A DNA stretch of 56,627 nucleotides from Rugamonas rubra (GTDB taxonomy: Bacteria > Pseudomonadota > Gammaproteobacteria > Burkholderiales > Burkholderiaceae_D). The notes below the pieces were generated by a model, which worked only from the letters and a program-made list of their open reading frames with translations, was not told where the DNA came from and did not search any database. The stretch is from contig NZ_FOTW01000035.1 of the NCBI RefSeq assembly GCF_900114705.1, positions 1 through 56,627 of the forward strand. Reading direction: 5' to 3'. Shown here one piece after another: positions 9,101 to 17,062 of the stretch; within the stretch, counting starts at the first letter, position 1; every line of letters starts with the position of its first letter. A program made the position numbers and the translations under genes.

Positions 9101-9813
9101 CGCCGTTCCGCGCCCTCGGCGCGCTGCTCGGCATCAACGGCGACAAGCTCGAGGCGGTCGACTTCGACGCCGGCAGCGCCCGCCTGCTGCCGCCCGAGCG
9201 CGAAAAGCTCAAGCAGGTGGCGCAGATCCTCGCCAAGCGCGCCCAGCTGTCGGTGACGGTGCCGGGCCAGTACAGCGAGGCCGTCGACGGCGCCGCGCTG
9301 CGCGAACAGGCGCTGCGCCGCAAGGCGACGGCGAAGGCCGGCATCAAGCTCGAGGCGGGCGAGGCGGCCGGTCCGCTCAACCTGGGCGAGCGCGCCATGC
9401 GCGGCGCGCTGCGCGACTTGTACGCCGAGCGCTTCGGCGCGGCCGAGCTGGACAAGCAGAAGAAGGCGGCCGAGGCCGCCGCCGTCGCCGTCCCGGCCGG
9501 CGAGCAGGGCGGCGCCGCCAAGGCGCCTGCCAAGCTGCCGGTGTGGCAGCGCGTGGGCAAGCTGATCCAGGGCGAGCCGCAGGTGGCCGACCCCGCCGCC
9601 TTCTACGGCAAGCTGCGCGAGCGGCTCGAGGCCAGCGAGGTGTTGCCGGCCGACGCGCTGGCCAAGCTGGGCGCGCAGCGCGCCGCCGCCATCGTCGCGG
9701 CGCTGGCCGAGGCCGGCGTCGACGCGGCCAGCGCGCGCGCCGGCGCGCCCGAGCCGGTCGGCGCCGAGGCCGGCAAGCAGGTCGCGCTCAAGCTGGGCTT
9801 GTCGGCCAAGTAG
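6145..9813 (+). CDS. DUF748 (AsmA-like) envelope protein
   Basis: 1222 residues from ATG 6145; a TTG three codons upstream is an alternative. One N-terminal membrane anchor (about residues 33-53) follows a basic stretch (LLRRKRW). The rest is a long series of beta-rich repeats with NPIGGGGELTLDQLALPGLASY-like and LDFTDLSLRPQFSAKIYEL-like blocks. The C-terminal VDFDAGSARLLPPEREKL region is typical of DUF748 proteins. Two Ala/Pro linkers occur near residues 360-380 and 730-790. AsmA-like proteins span the periplasm and are linked to lipid transport to the outer membrane; the specific role here is unknown. The start codon overlaps the stop of an eight-codon ORF (6122-6148). Very high GC and alternative-frame openness explain the large opposite-strand reading frames. 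Confidence 0.85.
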   Translation: MKESSVESNNKPGPATQPVGANKLKAPLLRRKRWLVGAAGALATYTVGGFWLLPQVVQSQLPKFAHSELERNASIGAVRFNPFTLCLEADDFRLDEANGAPLFAVGKLAVELNWSSIVRRAWSVAEVRVGAPRLHLAIAPDGTFNIAQLLDTLNRRPKDPSSGMPRLIVGHFALERGKVEVSDRRAGYADTITPIDFALNNLSTLPDRNGDYTLSADATHGGKLHWRGTAALNPIGGGGELTLDQLALPGLASYLKAYTRVGVSSGKLSAKLPYRFAYADGKLDASLSGASLSLRELALVGDKAGAPFASVNAFDISDVGADLAAHSVTIGGVRLAGAKLEARRNAKGELDLAQLMIAAPAASSMPASAVAAAPAGKPAAGAAGNWKVQLKQLAVEQLAMGLVDETVSPPLTVSAENIQLKLALHAEQAAAGLKMSVADAAFSLAELSMVSGKQAPLKLAQLGFTGGTVDLAGRQLSVDRVYADGGQLDLTRDSKGKFMFMGLLPKSGPAPATPAAAGAASKASAESAAAPWSSKIGSVELSKFGALYDDQGSGIKVNLQDFNLKLDGVSNDLKQALPFKLAVGLREGGHMTGQGKIVPATGALESDLLLKGLALAPVQPLLAKHVKLKIAGGVINGQGHLSSGGAGTAKNPTLRYAGMFEVATLRLNEQDNDLFAAWKSVRADKLTLNIGPDSLDIPELRVVEPNAKLIIEDDRSLNAQRLLVRSPEEAATAAASASAAATGKAAAPAPTVATAPTPLSASAQTAKAPAAKVRNANAQAAIAPDADAGFPVRVRRLRLQNAKLDFTDLSLRPQFSAKIYELNGIVNGLSTRRDARSQIELDGRVDEFGLARVRGQLNPFVPADNTDLDVVFKNVDMVSASPYSMKFAGYKIAEGKISLDLQYKVRAGALEGNNHIVLDKMTLGERIDSPDALKLPLELALAILKDSDGRIDLGLPVAGNLNDPQFSYGALVWKAVGNVLGKVVTAPFRALGALLGINGDKLEAVDFDAGSARLLPPEREKLKQVAQILAKRAQLSVTVPGQYSEAVDGAALREQALRRKATAKAGIKLEAGEAAGPLNLGERAMRGALRDLYAERFGAAELDKQKKAAEAAAVAVPAGEQGGAAKAPAKLPVWQRVGKLIQGEPQVADPAAFYGKLRERLEASEVLPADALAKLGAQRAAAIVAALAEAGVDAASARAGAPEPVGAEAGKQVALKLGLSAK

Positions 9814-9837
9814 GGGGGGGCAAGCCAGCGGCGGAAA

Positions 9838-9890
9838 CCCAGGGTCAGACCCTGGCGCCAAGGCGGGGAGTCTGCCCCTGGCTTGGTGCC
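9838..9890. repeat. REP-like palindromic element between convergent genes
   Basis: Contains CCAGGGTCAGACCCTGG, an almost perfect 17-base palindrome, followed by a second, weaker inverted pair (CCAAGGCGGGG ... CCCCTGGCTTGG). It sits between the 3' ends of DUF748 and the solute-binding protein, a usual place for REP elements or a shared terminator. Only one copy was noticed here, so its dispersed nature cannot be shown from this window. Confidence 0.5.
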
Positions 9891-9915
9891 TTTGGGTGGT
9901 TCTTAGGCCGCCGGC

Positions 9916-10701
9916 CTAGTCCAGGCCGTACTTGGCGGCGACGCGCTTCCAGGCCGGATCGGCGCGCATGGCGCCGACCACGGCGTCGAGCTCGCCGGCC
10001 AGCGCCGTGTCGCCGCTGGCCGAGAAGATGTAGCGCTCGAAGCGGGCGTGCGGCTTGCTCGACAAATACAGCGTGGTGCGCACCGGGCTTTGCTCGCCGA
10101 GCTGCTTGAGCAGGTAGCGGTAGGTCGACATCGGCATGATCGTCACGTCGGCCTTGCCGGAGGCCACCTTGCGCAGATTGGACAGCTCCTCGTTGGCGTT
10201 CTCGCGCTGGATGTCCTTGCCGAAACGGTCCTCGAAGCCGGCGTACTTGTTGCCCAGCACGCCGGCGAACTTCAGGCCCTTGAGCGAGTCGGTGTCGACG
10301 TACTCGATCTTTTTGCTGTTGAGCGAGACGACGGCGTTGGCGTCGTTCATCAGCCCCGGCGTCCAGTGGTATTTCTTCTTGTCCTTGTCGTCGACGAACA
10401 GCGGATTGAGGAACAGCACGATGCCCTTGAAGGCGGCGTCCTTGTCCAGCGTCTGGTTGAGTTTGTCGCGCGACAGGTTGGTGATCTGGAAGGCGTACTT
10501 GCCCTTGAGCTTCTCGTTCAGATAGGCCACCAGGTCGGCGCCCAGGCCGCCGCCCTCGACCACGAAGGGCACCGCCTGGTAGGAGTTGTAGGCCGGCAGC
10601 GTCTCGACCGCGACGGCCGGCCCGGCCGCCAGCGCCAGGGCGGCGGCGAGGCCGCCGGCGCCGCGGCGCAGATGGCGGAACAACGAGTGACTTGTATGCA
10701 T
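9916..10701 (-). CDS. Periplasmic solute-binding protein, amino-acid (PAAT) type
   Basis: 261 residues with a clear signal peptide (cleavage near AVAVE, about residue 32) and the bilobal SBP_bac_3 fold: an early GLGADLVAYLNEKLKGKY segment and a late YRYLLKQLGEQS and WKRVAAKYGLD end. The GGAG ribosome site lies about eight bases before the start. No permease or ATPase gene is adjacent, so it either serves a transporter elsewhere or acts as a ligand sensor. It is one of three solitary proteins of this type in the window. Confidence 0.82.
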   Translation of the reverse strand: MHTSHSLFRHLRRGAGGLAAALALAAGPAVAVETLPAYNSYQAVPFVVEGGGLGADLVAYLNEKLKGKYAFQITNLSRDKLNQTLDKDAAFKGIVLFLNPLFVDDKDKKKYHWTPGLMNDANAVVSLNSKKIEYVDTDSLKGLKFAGVLGNKYAGFEDRFGKDIQRENANEELSNLRKVASGKADVTIMPMSTYRYLLKQLGEQSPVRTTLYLSSKPHARFERYIFSASGDTALAGELDAVVGAMRADPAWKRVAAKYGLD

Positions 10702-10987
10702 GAGGTCTCCTATCGAAGGGGGGGGCGGCCGCGACGTGGTGGCGGCGCTGCGGGCGCTGCGGTGGCGCCTGTCCGATCATATCCGATGCCCAACGGCAAG
10801 ACCATCGACGTGTGCCGGCTTGTGGGCGCGCCGCGACGGATGCTCAATCGGAGGTGGCGCGGCGCGCCGGGCTGGCTATAATTTCCAGGTTCATTGGCGT
10901 CGTCGCGGCGCCAAGCCTGTCCACGACAAGGCCTTCCAGCGATTTCCCACAACGCCGCGCGGCAGGGCGGCAAGTCCGAGGTGAGCC

Positions 10988-12955
10988 ATGCGCAGCAGTC
11001 ACATTGCCTTCCCGTTCAGCGCGCGCCGGCCCGCGTCGCCGGCCCTGCTGCTGGCCTGCGCCGCCGCCGCCATCGCCATCGCCGCCGCCAGCGCGCCGGC
11101 GGGCGCGGCGGCGGCGGCGGGCGGCGAGTTCGCCGACATGTCGCTCGAGCAGCTCGGCGAGGTCGTCATCACCTCGCTGTCGCGCCAGGAGGAACGGCTC
11201 GGCGAGGCGGCGGCGGCGGTGTTCGTCATCAGCGCCGAGGACATCCGCCGCAGCGGCGCGCGCTCGCTCCCCGAGGCGCTGCGGCTGGCGCCCAATCTGC
11301 AGGTGGCCAGGGTGGACGCGCGCAACTACGCGATCACCGCGCGCGGCTTCAACAGCCCGTTCGAGAACAAGCTGCTGATGCTGATCGACGGCCGCAGCGT
11401 GTATTCGCCGCTGTTCTCCGGCGTGTACTGGGACGTGCAGGACGTGGTGATGGAGGACGTCGCCCGCATCGAGGTCATCAGCGGGCCGGGCGCGACGATC
11501 TGGGGCGCCAACGCCGTCAACGGCGTCATCAACGTCATCACCCGGCCGGCCGGCGACAGCCAGGGCGGCCTGCTCGCCGCCAGCGCCGGCGGGCGCGAGC
11601 AGGACGGCGCGCTGCGCTACGGCGGCGCGCTGCCGGCCGAGGGCCACTACCGCCTCTACGCCAAGTACGCCCGCGCCGACGCCACCGAGACCACCCGCGG
11701 CGTCGACACGGTGACCGGCTGGCGGCGCGCCCAGGGCGGCTTCCGCGCCGACTGGGCGCTGGCGCGCGATGCCCTGACCCTGTCCGGCGACGCCTACGAC
11801 GGCGCGCTGGGCCAGGCCCGCACGGTCGACATCCTGGTTTCCGGCGCCAACCTGCAGGCCAGCCTGAGGCGCAAACTGGACGGCGGCGCCGAGCTGCGCC
11901 TGCAGGCCATCCTCGACCACACCGAGCGCAACCAGCCGAACGCCTTTGTCGAGCGGCTCGACACGCTGACGCTGGAGGCGCAGCACAGCCTGCGCCTGGC
12001 CGGCGGCCACAACGTCACCTGGGGCGGTGGCTACCGCCAGTCCCGCGACAAGGTGGTCAACGGCGCGCTGTTCGCCTTCCTGCCGGGCGACAGCACGCTG
12101 CGCTGGGCCAACCTGTTCGCCCAGGACGAGCTGGCGCTGCACCCGGCGCTGCGCCTGACGGCCGGCCTGAAGCTCGAACGCAACAATTACACCGGCCTCG
12201 AGCTGCTGCCCAATCTGCGCCTGGCCTGGACGCCGGCCGCCGGCCAGCTCTGGTGGACCAGCCTGAGCCGCAGCGTGCGCGCGCCCTCGCGCATCGACCG
12301 CGACCTGTTCGCGCCGGGCAAGCCGGTGATCATCGCCGGCCAGCCGTTCTACGCCCTGGCCGGCGGTCCGCAGTTCGCCTCCGAGGTGGCCAAGGTGCTG
12401 GAACTGGGCTACCGCGCCCAGCCGCGCGCGCCATGGTCGTACTCGCTCACCGCCTACCTCGCCGACTACGACAAGCTGCGCACGCTGGAACCGCATCCGG
12501 GCGCCTCCGCGCTGCTCAGCAACATGGGCGAGGGCCGCTCGCGCGGGCTGGAGGCCTGGGGCCGCTGGCAGGTGGCGCCGAGCTGGCGCCTGAGCGGCGG
12601 CCTGGTGCTGCAGCACGTCGAGACCCGGCTCAAGCCCGGCAGCCACGACGCCAGCGGCGACACCGGCCTGGCCACCAACGACCCGAACCTGCACTGGAGC
12701 CTGCGCTCCTCGCACGAGCTGTCCGAGCACTGCCAGCTTGAGCTGAGCCTGCGCCACACCGGCAAGCTGCCGCGCCCGGCCGTGCCGGCCTACAACGAGC
12801 TGGACGCGCAATTGCTGTGGCGGCTACGGCCCGACCTCGACCTGGCCCTGCTGGGGCAGAACCTGCTGCACGCGCGCCACCACGAGTTCGGCGTCGAGGC
12901 CACCAGCAGCGTCTTCGAGCGCAGCGTGCTGCTCAGGCTGAGCAAGCGCTTCTGA
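10988..12955 (+). CDS. TonB-dependent outer-membrane receptor
   Basis: 655 residues with a long Ala-rich signal peptide, a plug domain (about residues 60-190; VFVISAEDIRRSG, ARGFNSPFENKLLMLIDGRS, VISGPGATIWGANAVNGVI) and a beta-barrel ending in LLRLSKRF with a C-terminal Phe, as expected for outer-membrane insertion. Start is supported by a GAGGTGAG ribosome site. Such receptors import siderophores, vitamins, metals or sugars with TonB energy. No neighbouring gene fixes the substrate, and the short barrel suggests a small ligand. Transcribed divergently from the solute-binding protein at 9916-10701. Confidence 0.9.
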   Translation: MRSSHIAFPFSARRPASPALLLACAAAAIAIAAASAPAGAAAAAGGEFADMSLEQLGEVVITSLSRQEERLGEAAAAVFVISAEDIRRSGARSLPEALRLAPNLQVARVDARNYAITARGFNSPFENKLLMLIDGRSVYSPLFSGVYWDVQDVVMEDVARIEVISGPGATIWGANAVNGVINVITRPAGDSQGGLLAASAGGREQDGALRYGGALPAEGHYRLYAKYARADATETTRGVDTVTGWRRAQGGFRADWALARDALTLSGDAYDGALGQARTVDILVSGANLQASLRRKLDGGAELRLQAILDHTERNQPNAFVERLDTLTLEAQHSLRLAGGHNVTWGGGYRQSRDKVVNGALFAFLPGDSTLRWANLFAQDELALHPALRLTAGLKLERNNYTGLELLPNLRLAWTPAAGQLWWTSLSRSVRAPSRIDRDLFAPGKPVIIAGQPFYALAGGPQFASEVAKVLELGYRAQPRAPWSYSLTAYLADYDKLRTLEPHPGASALLSNMGEGRSRGLEAWGRWQVAPSWRLSGGLVLQHVETRLKPGSHDASGDTGLATNDPNLHWSLRSSHELSEHCQLELSLRHTGKLPRPAVPAYNELDAQLLWRLRPDLDLALLGQNLLHARHHEFGVEATSSVFERSVLLRLSKRF

Positions 12956-13078
12956 CCGCCCGGCGCAGCGGCGCGCCGCCGGGCGGCGCAAGCGGGTAAG
13001 CTGGCGTGGTGTCGGCGCGGCGGGCCGGACTCCGGCCGCCGCCGGCGCAAGCTTGCCACCGAACCGGGAGGAACCACG

Positions 13079-13297
13079 ATGCCGAGTATTCATCCGCACC
13101 ATCCGCACCATCCGCAACACGCGCCGGCCACGCCGCCAAACCGCGTGCCGCCGGCCGCGCCGCGCGCCCACAGCACGCCGGAGCCGGACCAGCCGAAGCC
13201 GCAACCGGACAAGGCGCCGCCGCCCGACGACATGCCGTTGCCGGAGCAGGCGCCGATCGAGGAGCCGCAGCCGCCCAAGCCGCCGATCAAGACCTGA
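13079..13297 (+). CDS. Small His/Pro-rich hydrophilic protein
   Basis: 72 residues behind a good GGAGG site (13068-13072). The N-terminus is a His-Pro repeat (HPHHPHHPQH) that could bind metal; the rest is a Pro/Glu/Asp-rich, probably unfolded chain. No signal peptide or known domain. Overlaps the 3' end of the convergent small gene by 11 bases. Called on the ribosome site and a plausible composition; function unknown. Confidence 0.5.
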   Translation: MPSIHPHHPHHPQHAPATPPNRVPPAAPRAHSTPEPDQPKPQPDKAPPPDDMPLPEQAPIEEPQPPKPPIKT

Positions 13298-13484
13298 GCG
13301 GCACCGCCGCCCCCGCGCCGGACTTCGGCAGCGGCGGGATGCGGCGGATTTGCTCCTCGGTGTCGCGCTCGCCCGGGGTTTTCTCGCCGCTGCCGATGTC
13401 CGGCTCGTCGAGAAGGTGGCCGCCGGCCGGGACCGGCCGCTGGTCGGGCGTCGGCGTGTCGACCGCTTGTTTGCTTGGTTTCAT
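13287..13484 (-). CDS. Small acidic hypothetical protein
   Basis: 65 residues, hydrophilic and Pro/Glu/Asp rich, with a central LLDEPDIGSGEKTPGE stretch. Looks like a disordered cytoplasmic protein. It has only a weak purine-rich site before the ATG. Convergent with and slightly overlapping the His/Pro-rich gene. No function assigned. Confidence 0.5.
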   Translation of the reverse strand: MKPSKQAVDTPTPDQRPVPAGGHLLDEPDIGSGEKTPGERDTEEQIRRIPPLPKSGAGAAVPLRS

Positions 13485-13711
13485 GTCGATCTCGCGTCTG
13501 GGGTTGTCGTCCCGACCATGCTAGCAGGTCGGCGCGACGGACGGCGCGCGTCACTTTTTGCGCATCGCTTTTTGTGCATCGCATTTTTCGCAAGGCAGTT
13601 TGCTACCGGGCTTGTGCCGAGCGCCATTGTTTTGCTGCGCACAGTGTTGCTTTGTGGATACATATTTTCGAAATTGTGTCGCCTGTCACACTACGGTCAC
13701 TGAACAGTTTC

Positions 13712-13717
13712 TATAAT
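13712..13717 (+). promoter_or_regulatory. Candidate -10 element for the small membrane-protein gene
   Basis: A perfect TATAAT lies 35 bases upstream of the start at 13752, in a local AT-rich patch. No convincing -35 hexamer was found at 17 bases, so the promoter is provisional. Confidence 0.35.
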
Positions 13718-13751
13718 TTAGACATGACAACTTCTAGTCGCCACGGAGGCC

Positions 13752-13898
13752 ATGATGGGCAATTCACTACATAACAAAATCTACCTCGGCCGCCGCAGCG
13801 TCGCGCTGCTGCAGAACCGCCGCGTGCAAGCCTGGTTGTGCCTCGGCGCCTTCGCCAGCATCGGCCTGGTGTGGCTGGCGATCCGCAGTTTCAAGTGA
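13752..13898 (+). CDS. 48-residue single-span membrane protein
   Basis: Starts MMGNSLHNK after a GGAGG site (13745-13749). A basic stretch (GRRSVALLQNRRVQ) precedes one hydrophobic helix (about residues 26-44, ending LVWLAIRSFK). Too small for most gene finders; supported by the ribosome site, the upstream TATAAT and the basic-then-hydrophobic pattern. Function unknown. Confidence 0.55.
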   Translation: MMGNSLHNKIYLGRRSVALLQNRRVQAWLCLGAFASIGLVWLAIRSFK

Positions 13899-14003
13899 CA
13901 TGTCCCGGCCGACGCGGCCGGCAGGGCGACGCATTACCTTGCCGTGACCGCGCCGGGCGCGTACCATGAGGGCCGCAGCAGTCTCCCATGGAAAAATACG
14001 GCA

Positions 14004-14372
14004 ATGAAGAACGAGAAATTAACGCAAGACGAATACGACGCACTGAACGAAGTGGCGCGCGGCCTCAAAGGCGACCGCGTCAGCGCCTGCGTCGGACGCA
14101 ACACCAAACGCCTGTCCGGTATCAAGCTGCTCAGCTTTGACAAGAAGGGCCGCCTGTCGCTGACCGACAAGGGCCAGCAGACCATTTTCGTGCGCCGCTG
14201 CATCATCGGCCTGCGCGCCGTGCTGGCCGATCCGCTCAGCCAGCTCGACGCCGACGTCGCCACCTTCCTCGGCAAGAAGGCGCACATCCTGCCGCGCGAA
14301 GACGGCAGCGGTTTTGACATCACCGACAAGGGCCGCGAATCGCTGGCCGACATCGCCAGCCAGGGCCTGTAA
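14004..14372 (+). CDS. Conserved-looking hypothetical protein, 122 aa
   Basis: Begins MKNEKLTQDEYDALNEVARG and has two similar segments, DKKGRLSLTDKGQQ (about residues 48-61) and GSGFDITDKGRESL (about residues 102-115), resembling winged-helix or beta-hairpin elements. No signal peptide or membrane segment, mixed charge, one or two Cys. Followed directly by a strong terminator, so it is probably a single-gene transcript. An in-frame GTG start upstream at 13944 is possible, but the ATG gives a normal hydrophilic N-terminus. No function assigned. Confidence 0.7.
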   Translation: MKNEKLTQDEYDALNEVARGLKGDRVSACVGRNTKRLSGIKLLSFDKKGRLSLTDKGQQTIFVRRCIIGLRAVLADPLSQLDADVATFLGKKAHILPREDGSGFDITDKGRESLADIASQGL

Positions 14373-14400
14373 GCGCGTCCCGGCGGTGGCAACAAACGAC

Positions 14401-14428
14401 AAAGGCGTTCATGCGAACGCCTTTTTTG
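14401..14428 (+). terminator. Rho-independent terminator
   Basis: AAAGGCGTTC-ATGC-GAACGCC followed by six T. This is a perfect 7-base GC-containing stem with a 4-base loop and a U-tract, 28 bases after the stop of the 122-residue gene. Confidence 0.9.
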
Positions 14429-14462
14429 CATCTGCGGCCGGTTACGGCCGGGGCGCGCCGGC

Positions 14463-14867
14463 TCAGCTGATCGCCGTGGCCTGCGACCACACCACCTGCC
14501 AAACGCCGTCGCGGCACTCGTAGGCGTCGGTGTGCCAGTACTGCGCCGGGGCGACGTGGTGGCCGCCGAACACCACCTCCAGCTGGGCCTGGTAGCGCAG
14601 CAGGGCGATGTGCGCGTGCACGCGGATCTCGATGGCGCCGGGTTCCCACTGCAGATATTTGATGTGGCCGGCGGCAATGGCGCCCAGGTACTCGTCCTTG
14701 GACAGCGCCTTGCCGATCGGCGTGATCAGCTGGAAGTCGGCGGCGTGCAGCGGCCGCGCCGTCGCCATGTCGGCCGCGACCAGGGCCTGCAGGCGGGTGC
14801 GCTCGGCCGTGCAGATGTGGTCGGCCAGCGAGCCGAGCTGTTCGTCGATGGGGAAGGTGGCGCTCAT
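14463..14867 (-). CDS. NTF2-like (SnoaL/DUF4440-type) protein
   Basis: 134 residues from ATG 14867. The cone-shaped NTF2-like fold is suggested by an N-terminal helix pair (RTRLQALVAADMATARPLHA), a central LLRYQAQLEVV strand and a closing DGVWQVVWSQATAIS strand. The family covers small isomerases, dehydratases and stress proteins, so a substrate cannot be named. A longer N-terminal reading up to 14981 is possible but has unlikely composition. Divergent from the HAF-repeat gene. Confidence 0.72.
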   Translation of the reverse strand: MSATFPIDEQLGSLADHICTAERTRLQALVAADMATARPLHAADFQLITPIGKALSKDEYLGAIAAGHIKYLQWEPGAIEIRVHAHIALLRYQAQLEVVFGGHHVAPAQYWHTDAYECRDGVWQVVWSQATAIS

Positions 14868-15028
14868 TGCGGCTTTCGAAAAGGGGCGGTGGGACGGTTG
14901 CTTCGGGCGAATCATAGCCGATGGCAACACTGTCAAAATACACACATTCCCACCAAGGCCGGCGACGCTGGACTTGGGCACGGCGCGATGGTAGAGTTAT
15001 TTTTCTATTAATCTTGCCGAGGTCCATC

Positions 15029-16147
15029 GTGCCGAACACTCCGCTGCTTTCCCTGACCCTGGCACTGTGGCTATGCGCGCTGGACGCCAAGGCCCAGGTC
15101 AAGCCGCTCAGCGGCATGGCGGGGCAGGGCAAGGAGACCAGCGTCGCGGTCGACATCAACGCCCGCGGCCAGGTGGTCGGCGTGATCGAGGACGAGGACG
15201 GCAGGCAGCGCGCGGTGATGCTCGACAAGGTGCTGCGCGAGCTGGGCACGCTGGGCGGCAGCGACAGCTTCAGCAAGGGCATCAACGCCGACGGCGTGGT
15301 GGTCGGCTCGGCGCAGGACGGCGCCGGCCACTGGCGCGCCTTCCTCTACCGCCACGGCGAACCGATGCGCGACCTGGGCACCCTGGGTGGGCGCAGCAGC
15401 TACGGCACCGGCGTCAACGCGGCCGGCCAGGCGGTCGGCTTCGCCGACACCGCCGCCGACGACTTCCACGCCTTCCTGGTCGGCGTCGACGGCAAGATGG
15501 TCGACCTGGGCACGCTGGGCGGCAACATCAGCTACGCCGCCGGCATCAACGCGCGCGGCGAGGTGGTCGGCACGGCCGCGCTGGTCGACGGCTACCGGCG
15601 CGCCTTCCTGTACCGGCCCGGCGCCGGCATGCGCGAGCTGGGCACGCTGGGCGGGCGCTCCAGCGCCGCCAGCGCCGTCAACGACGCCGGCCAGGTGGTG
15701 GGCGCCTCGGAAATGCCCGACCGGCGCTGGCATGCCTTCCTGCACGACGGCGCCAGGATGGTCGACCTGGGCGCGCTGATCGGGTACGGCAACAGCTACG
15801 CCACCGGCATCAACGCCGCCGGCCACGTGGTCGGCACCATCCTGCTGGGCGAGGAGCGCCGCTCCTTCGTCTACCGCGACGGCAAGATGCTGGTGCACCA
15901 GGCGGGCAAGGGCTTGTATTTGACCAACGCCATCAACGACGACGAGCTGGTGATCGGCGCCACCTTCTTCAGCAAGCGCTACGCGGCGGCGACCATGCAG
16001 TCGAACGCCACGCCGGTGGTGCCCAAGGGCAGCCGCGACTTCATCGCCTTGATGGGTTTCGTGGTGACGATGGCGGTCGGCGCGGTGCTGCTGCGCCGGC
16101 GCTATCGCGGCATCGAGCTGAGCAAGGGGCGGATGTTGCACATGTGA
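15029..16147 (+). CDS. HAF-repeat surface/extracellular protein
   Basis: 372 residues from GTG 15029, chosen for a GAGG site six bases upstream and a standard signal peptide (LLSLTLALWLCALDAKAQ). Four LGTLGG repeats plus a degenerate fifth (LGALIG), spaced about 44 residues apart, each followed by SYATGIN/AAGQVVG-type strands: the HAF repeat, which builds beta-propeller-like domains. A C-terminal hydrophobic segment (about residues 336-353) followed by RRRYRG gives a membrane anchor. Function of HAF proteins is unknown; an exported repeat scaffold is the safe description. Confidence 0.85.
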   Translation: MPNTPLLSLTLALWLCALDAKAQVKPLSGMAGQGKETSVAVDINARGQVVGVIEDEDGRQRAVMLDKVLRELGTLGGSDSFSKGINADGVVVGSAQDGAGHWRAFLYRHGEPMRDLGTLGGRSSYGTGVNAAGQAVGFADTAADDFHAFLVGVDGKMVDLGTLGGNISYAAGINARGEVVGTAALVDGYRRAFLYRPGAGMRELGTLGGRSSAASAVNDAGQVVGASEMPDRRWHAFLHDGARMVDLGALIGYGNSYATGINAAGHVVGTILLGEERRSFVYRDGKMLVHQAGKGLYLTNAINDDELVIGATFFSKRYAAATMQSNATPVVPKGSRDFIALMGFVVTMAVGAVLLRRRYRGIELSKGRMLHM

Positions 16148-16161
16148 GCGGAAGGCGGGTC

Positions 16162-16293
16162 TTAACGTAGATATGTTGCCAAGAGCAATACTGCGGTAAC
16201 AATCACCCCGCCGACGATGCTGAATACGCCGATGAACGTGATGATACGTTGGCGACCTTCGCGATGCGAAATATACTCAAAGATTTTCTCCAT
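16162..16293 (-). CDS. 43-residue single-span membrane protein
   Basis: Starts MEKIFEYISHREGRQRIITF with a GGAG site eight bases upstream, then a long hydrophobic helix (about residues 21-39, GVFSIVGGVIVTAVLLLATY) and a terminal LR. Polar basic N-terminus followed by one transmembrane helix. Codon use is less GC-biased than its neighbours. No family known. Confidence 0.6.
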   Translation of the reverse strand: MEKIFEYISHREGRQRIITFIGVFSIVGGVIVTAVLLLATYLR

Positions 16294-16509
16294 GATTCAC
16301 TCCATGTGTTGAGCCTGGCATCATGGTTTAACTAACCCAAATATGGACGGCGCTAAACGACGCGGCAGTGATGGCCGCCAGCCAAATCGATATTAGCATG
16401 ATGGGTGGTGCCTTGCCTTCCGCCGCATGCGTCTCTTGGCTGGCTAGCCGAAATTGATGTTGGCATACTCCGCTGATGTTCCCGTCCAGGCATGCAGCCT
16501 GGGCGCTGG

Positions 16510-16995
16510 TTACAAGGTGCGCAGGTAGGCCAGCAGGTCGGCGCGCTGCTGCTCGTTGCCGATGCCCCAGAAGCGCATCTTGCTGTCGGGCACCACGTCG
16601 CCCGGCGCCTTGAGGAAGGCGGCCAAGGCGGCCTCGTTCCACACGATGTTGGATTTCTTCATCGCCGCCGAGTAGGCGTAGTTGGTGGCGGCGGCGCGGC
16701 GGCCGACGATGCCGTTGAGCTGCGGACCGAAGCCGCCGCGCGCCGACGGGCCGACCTGGTGGCAGGAGGCGCATTTGTTGAAGGCGGCTTTTCCGGCTAC
16801 GGCGTCGCCGCTCGGATTGGCGCCGGCGGCCTGGCTCGGCGCCGCCAAGCCGCCCAGCGTCAGCGCCAGCAGCACGGGCAGGAAAGCCTGCGGGAACGGG
16901 GGCGGGAACGCGGGCAGAAACGCGGACAGCGGCGGGGCGGTTGGCGGCAGTGGCGCGCGGCCCAAGGTCGGGGCCGGCAGGGGAGGTCTATGCAT
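16510..16995 (-). CDS. Class I c-type cytochrome
   Basis: 161 residues with a single haem-binding CASCH (about residue 77), a GPQLNGIVGRRAA segment and a distal Met in KMRFWGI, followed by LLAYLRTL, the helix that closes small cytochromes c. It is exported through a hydrophobic signal (AFLPVLLALTLGGLAAPSQA). The 35-residue Pro-rich stretch before the signal is unusual, so translation may start later than the ATG at 16995. Electron carrier of the periplasm; partner oxidase not in the window. Confidence 0.85.
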   Translation of the reverse strand: MHRPPLPAPTLGRAPLPPTAPPLSAFLPAFPPPFPQAFLPVLLALTLGGLAAPSQAAGANPSGDAVAGKAAFNKCASCHQVGPSARGGFGPQLNGIVGRRAAATNYAYSAAMKKSNIVWNEAALAAFLKAPGDVVPDSKMRFWGIGNEQQRADLLAYLRTL

Positions 16996-17062
16996 GGTGG
17001 TTGGCGCGAATAATGTCCCCCCGGCGGCGGCCGGGGAGGACGGGGTCTGGTGTCGACCCGTA

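Noticed and set aside
7246..9861. Long open frame on the minus strand opposite the DUF748 gene
   Set aside because: Composition is improbable (Arg/Gly/Ala/His/Gln rich, no domain), and the plus frame has a coherent DUF748 protein. High GC produces long antisense openings.
16328..16509. Short hydrophobic peptide ending ASFSAVHIWVS
   Set aside because: Only 21 codons from its ATG, no ribosome site, and the longer frame reads back into cytochrome c antisense.
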